Assembly (NCBI GenBank): GCA_021286925.1 | Contig: JAJTBL010000086.1 | Location: 1 to 7,335, forward strand | Source: Spirochaetia bacterium | Lineage (GTDB): Bacteria > Spirochaetota > Spirochaetia > Treponematales > Rectinemataceae | Direction of reading: 5' to 3' | DNA: 7,335 nucleotides | Part shown: positions 6,222-7,335 of the stretch, piece after piece | Layout of the letters: each line of letters opens with the position of its first letter | How positions within the stretch are numbered: the stretch's first letter is position 1 | Notes under the pieces: generated by a model | What the model saw: the letters and a program-made list of their open reading frames with translations, nothing else | Told to the model about the DNA's origin: nothing | Database searches by the model: none | Translations under genes and position numbers: made by a program

Positions 6222-7144
6222 GACTTCCTCCCTTTCAGTGATCTGCTCATGATGACCACGATGATCAGGACAAAGAAAACAATGTCCGCCCAGGCCCGAG
6301 TATCACGGAAAGCCCGCAAGATGTTCTCGGATATGCCAAGCAGAAGGCTCGCTCCCAAAATGCCCGGAATATTGCCGACACCCGCCATGGCAATCAGACA
6401 GAAGCTTTTCATGGTAAAAGGTCCGCCGACGCTGGGGAAAATTGCTGATTTGGTGAGAAAGAGCGCACCCATGCCGCCTACCATGGCAATGGCAAGGCCG
6501 AAGACGAGCGCGTCCATTCGATTTACATCGATACCGACAATGGCTGCGCCGCGCGGATTCTGGCCGACAGCGAGGGCCGCCTTGCCTGTCGTTGTTTTGG
6601 TCAGGAAATATTTCAATCCGTAGGCGAAAAGAATCGCAACCGCGACGAAAACAAATGACCAGGTTCCGAATGAGAGATCCCCGATATCGATCGAGGATGA
6701 AACATAGTCAAGCTGAAGCTTATATGTTTGTGACGTGAAAATAAGGTTGATACTTTGGCTCAAAGCTATCGCGATTCCGAAAGTCAGGATGAGCTGGTTG
6801 AGTTCGGGTGCTTTCAATGCGCGCTTTATGGTTAGTTGAAAAAGAACCCAGCCAAAAACTGCCATGACCAAGGCCGCGGGAATAATCGCCAGCAGCGGAT
6901 CCATGCCGAGCGCTTTGCAGGCAAAATAAGTTGCATAAGACGCCACCATCATGATTTCGCCATGAGCCAGGTTGACAATATGCACAATTCCGAGGATGAG
7001 ACCCATTGGTATCGCGATGGACGCATACAGGCCGGCAGCCTGGAGACCGTAGATGACGACGGTCGGTTTCCATGCGAGAAGAGCGATTGTACCGATCACG
7101 GCCAGACCGGCCAGGATCGCAGTTCTTTGTTTCGGTGCCATCAT
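6218..7144 (-). CDS. livH: Branched-chain amino acid-type ABC transporter permease LivH
   Basis: The other membrane channel subunit, 308 residues, with about eight to nine hydrophobic segments (8-26, 33-55, 60-80, 84-105, 117-137, 160-180, 211-232, 246-270, 286-301). LivH features: GLILGIVHIVNLAHGEIMM (48-66), TFGIAIALSQ (121-130), the coupling loop TTTGKAALAVGQNPRGA (184-200) followed by GIDVNRM, and GVGNIPGILGASLLLGISE (255-273). Two tandem ATGs (7144 and 7141) are possible starts; AAAGG lies five to eight bases upstream, weaker than the sites of the next genes. It follows the binding-protein gene after a 78-base spacer holding a strong hairpin, and overlaps livM by four bases. Confidence 0.95.
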   Translation of the reverse strand: MMAPKQRTAILAGLAVIGTIALLAWKPTVVIYGLQAAGLYASIAIPMGLILGIVHIVNLAHGEIMMVASYATYFACKALGMDPLLAIIPAALVMAVFGWVLFQLTIKRALKAPELNQLILTFGIAIALSQSINLIFTSQTYKLQLDYVSSSIDIGDLSFGTWSFVFVAVAILFAYGLKYFLTKTTTGKAALAVGQNPRGAAIVGIDVNRMDALVFGLAIAMVGGMGALFLTKSAIFPSVGGPFTMKSFCLIAMAGVGNIPGILGASLLLGISENILRAFRDTRAWADIVFFVLIIVVIMSRSLKGRKS

Positions 7145-7169
7145 GATCGCCTTTATAAATGGAAGATAA

Positions 7170-7198
7170 AGCCATGGGGAGCTCAGCTCCCCATGGCT
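7170..7198 (-). terminator. Strong GC-rich hairpin between binding-protein gene and livH (partial terminator or mRNA-stabilising stem)
   Basis: GCCATGGGGAGCT (7171-7183) and AGCTCCCCATGGC (7185-7197) are perfect reverse complements around a single central base, extended by one A-T pair. The folded form would be about 12-13 pairs with a 3-base loop. On the minus strand the final pairs are followed by a short T-rich tail (TTTATCTT). It starts 25 bases past the binding-protein stop. Such stems are known in binding-protein-dependent importer operons, where they help the cell make more binding protein than permease; here that role is inferred. Confidence 0.6.
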
Positions 7199-7222
7199 CG
7201 GGTTTCAATCTGAATCAGCTCA

Positions 7223-7335
7223 TCATTTCCATGCGGGGAAAGGATATACTGGTTCAGCAGTCGCAGCTTCGAACGGCCAGATTACTTCCTGGAAACCATT
7301 CTGCCACTGCAGGATTTTCTGGCGGGTAATGCCCT
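7223..7335 (-). CDS. ABC transporter substrate-binding protein, C-terminal end (partial, runs off right edge)
   Basis: The minus strand is open from the right edge (first full codon at 7333) to a TGA at 7225-7223, giving 36 residues. It begins GITRQKILQWQNGFQEVIWP and ends FEAATAEPVYPFPAWK. The pattern of a WQNG turn, VVWP-like strand, A-T-x-x-P-x-Y-P and terminal PxPxW matches the C-termini of periplasmic HAAT binding proteins (Peripla_BP_6, LivJ-like). The rest of the gene, with signal peptide and ligand pocket, is outside the window, so the ligand cannot be judged. The other two frames close early (TAA or TGA). Position directly upstream of livH supports the call. Confidence 0.82.
   Translation of the reverse strand, partial: GITRQKILQWQNGFQEVIWPFEAATAEPVYPFPAWK

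Overview
The window holds one long minus-strand gene cluster plus the starts of its two flanks. The organism is almost certainly Gram-negative: it encodes apolipoprotein N-acyltransferase (Lnt) and a periplasmic-binding-protein importer. Base composition is near 50% GC. The mix of a branched-chain-amino-acid-type (HAAT) importer, a SCP2-like thiolase and small alpha/beta hydrolases is common in Proteobacteria and Desulfobacterota that degrade acids or aromatics. I cannot fix the taxon from this sequence, and any narrower assignment would be a guess.

Layout, in the direction of transcription (right to left). 7335-7223 is the C-terminal tail of a substrate-binding protein gene. A strong hairpin (7198-7170) separates it from livH (7144-6218), livM (6221-5283), livG (5286-4567) and livF (4567-3866). 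The joints livH/livM and livM/livG overlap by 4 bases, and livG/livF by 1 base, so these four are a translationally coupled unit. After 21 bases comes an alpha/beta hydrolase (3844-3050), then 78 bases, a second alpha/beta hydrolase (2971-2198), 68 bases, and a SCP2-type thiolase (2129-870). Every gene of the cluster from livM to the thiolase has a purine-rich ribosome binding site.

A 233-base non-coding gap (637-869) follows. It is unusually rich in symmetry: two long hairpins, one perfect 18-base palindrome, and 16-base near-perfect inverted repeats bounding a 149-base block. Beyond it, lnt begins at 636 and runs off the left edge.

How the genes fit together (inference): the binding protein captures a small carboxylate or amino-acid-like compound in the periplasm, LivHMGF imports it, and the two hydrolases and the thiolase probably process it or its CoA thioester in the cytoplasm. 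The substrate cannot be read from the sequence. lnt is a lipoprotein-maturation gene and probably belongs to a separate transcription unit. No gene-free stretch exceeds 300 bases. The most unusual non-coding feature is the structured gap at 703-863. The most unusual protein feature is the non-canonical ABC signature in LivG.
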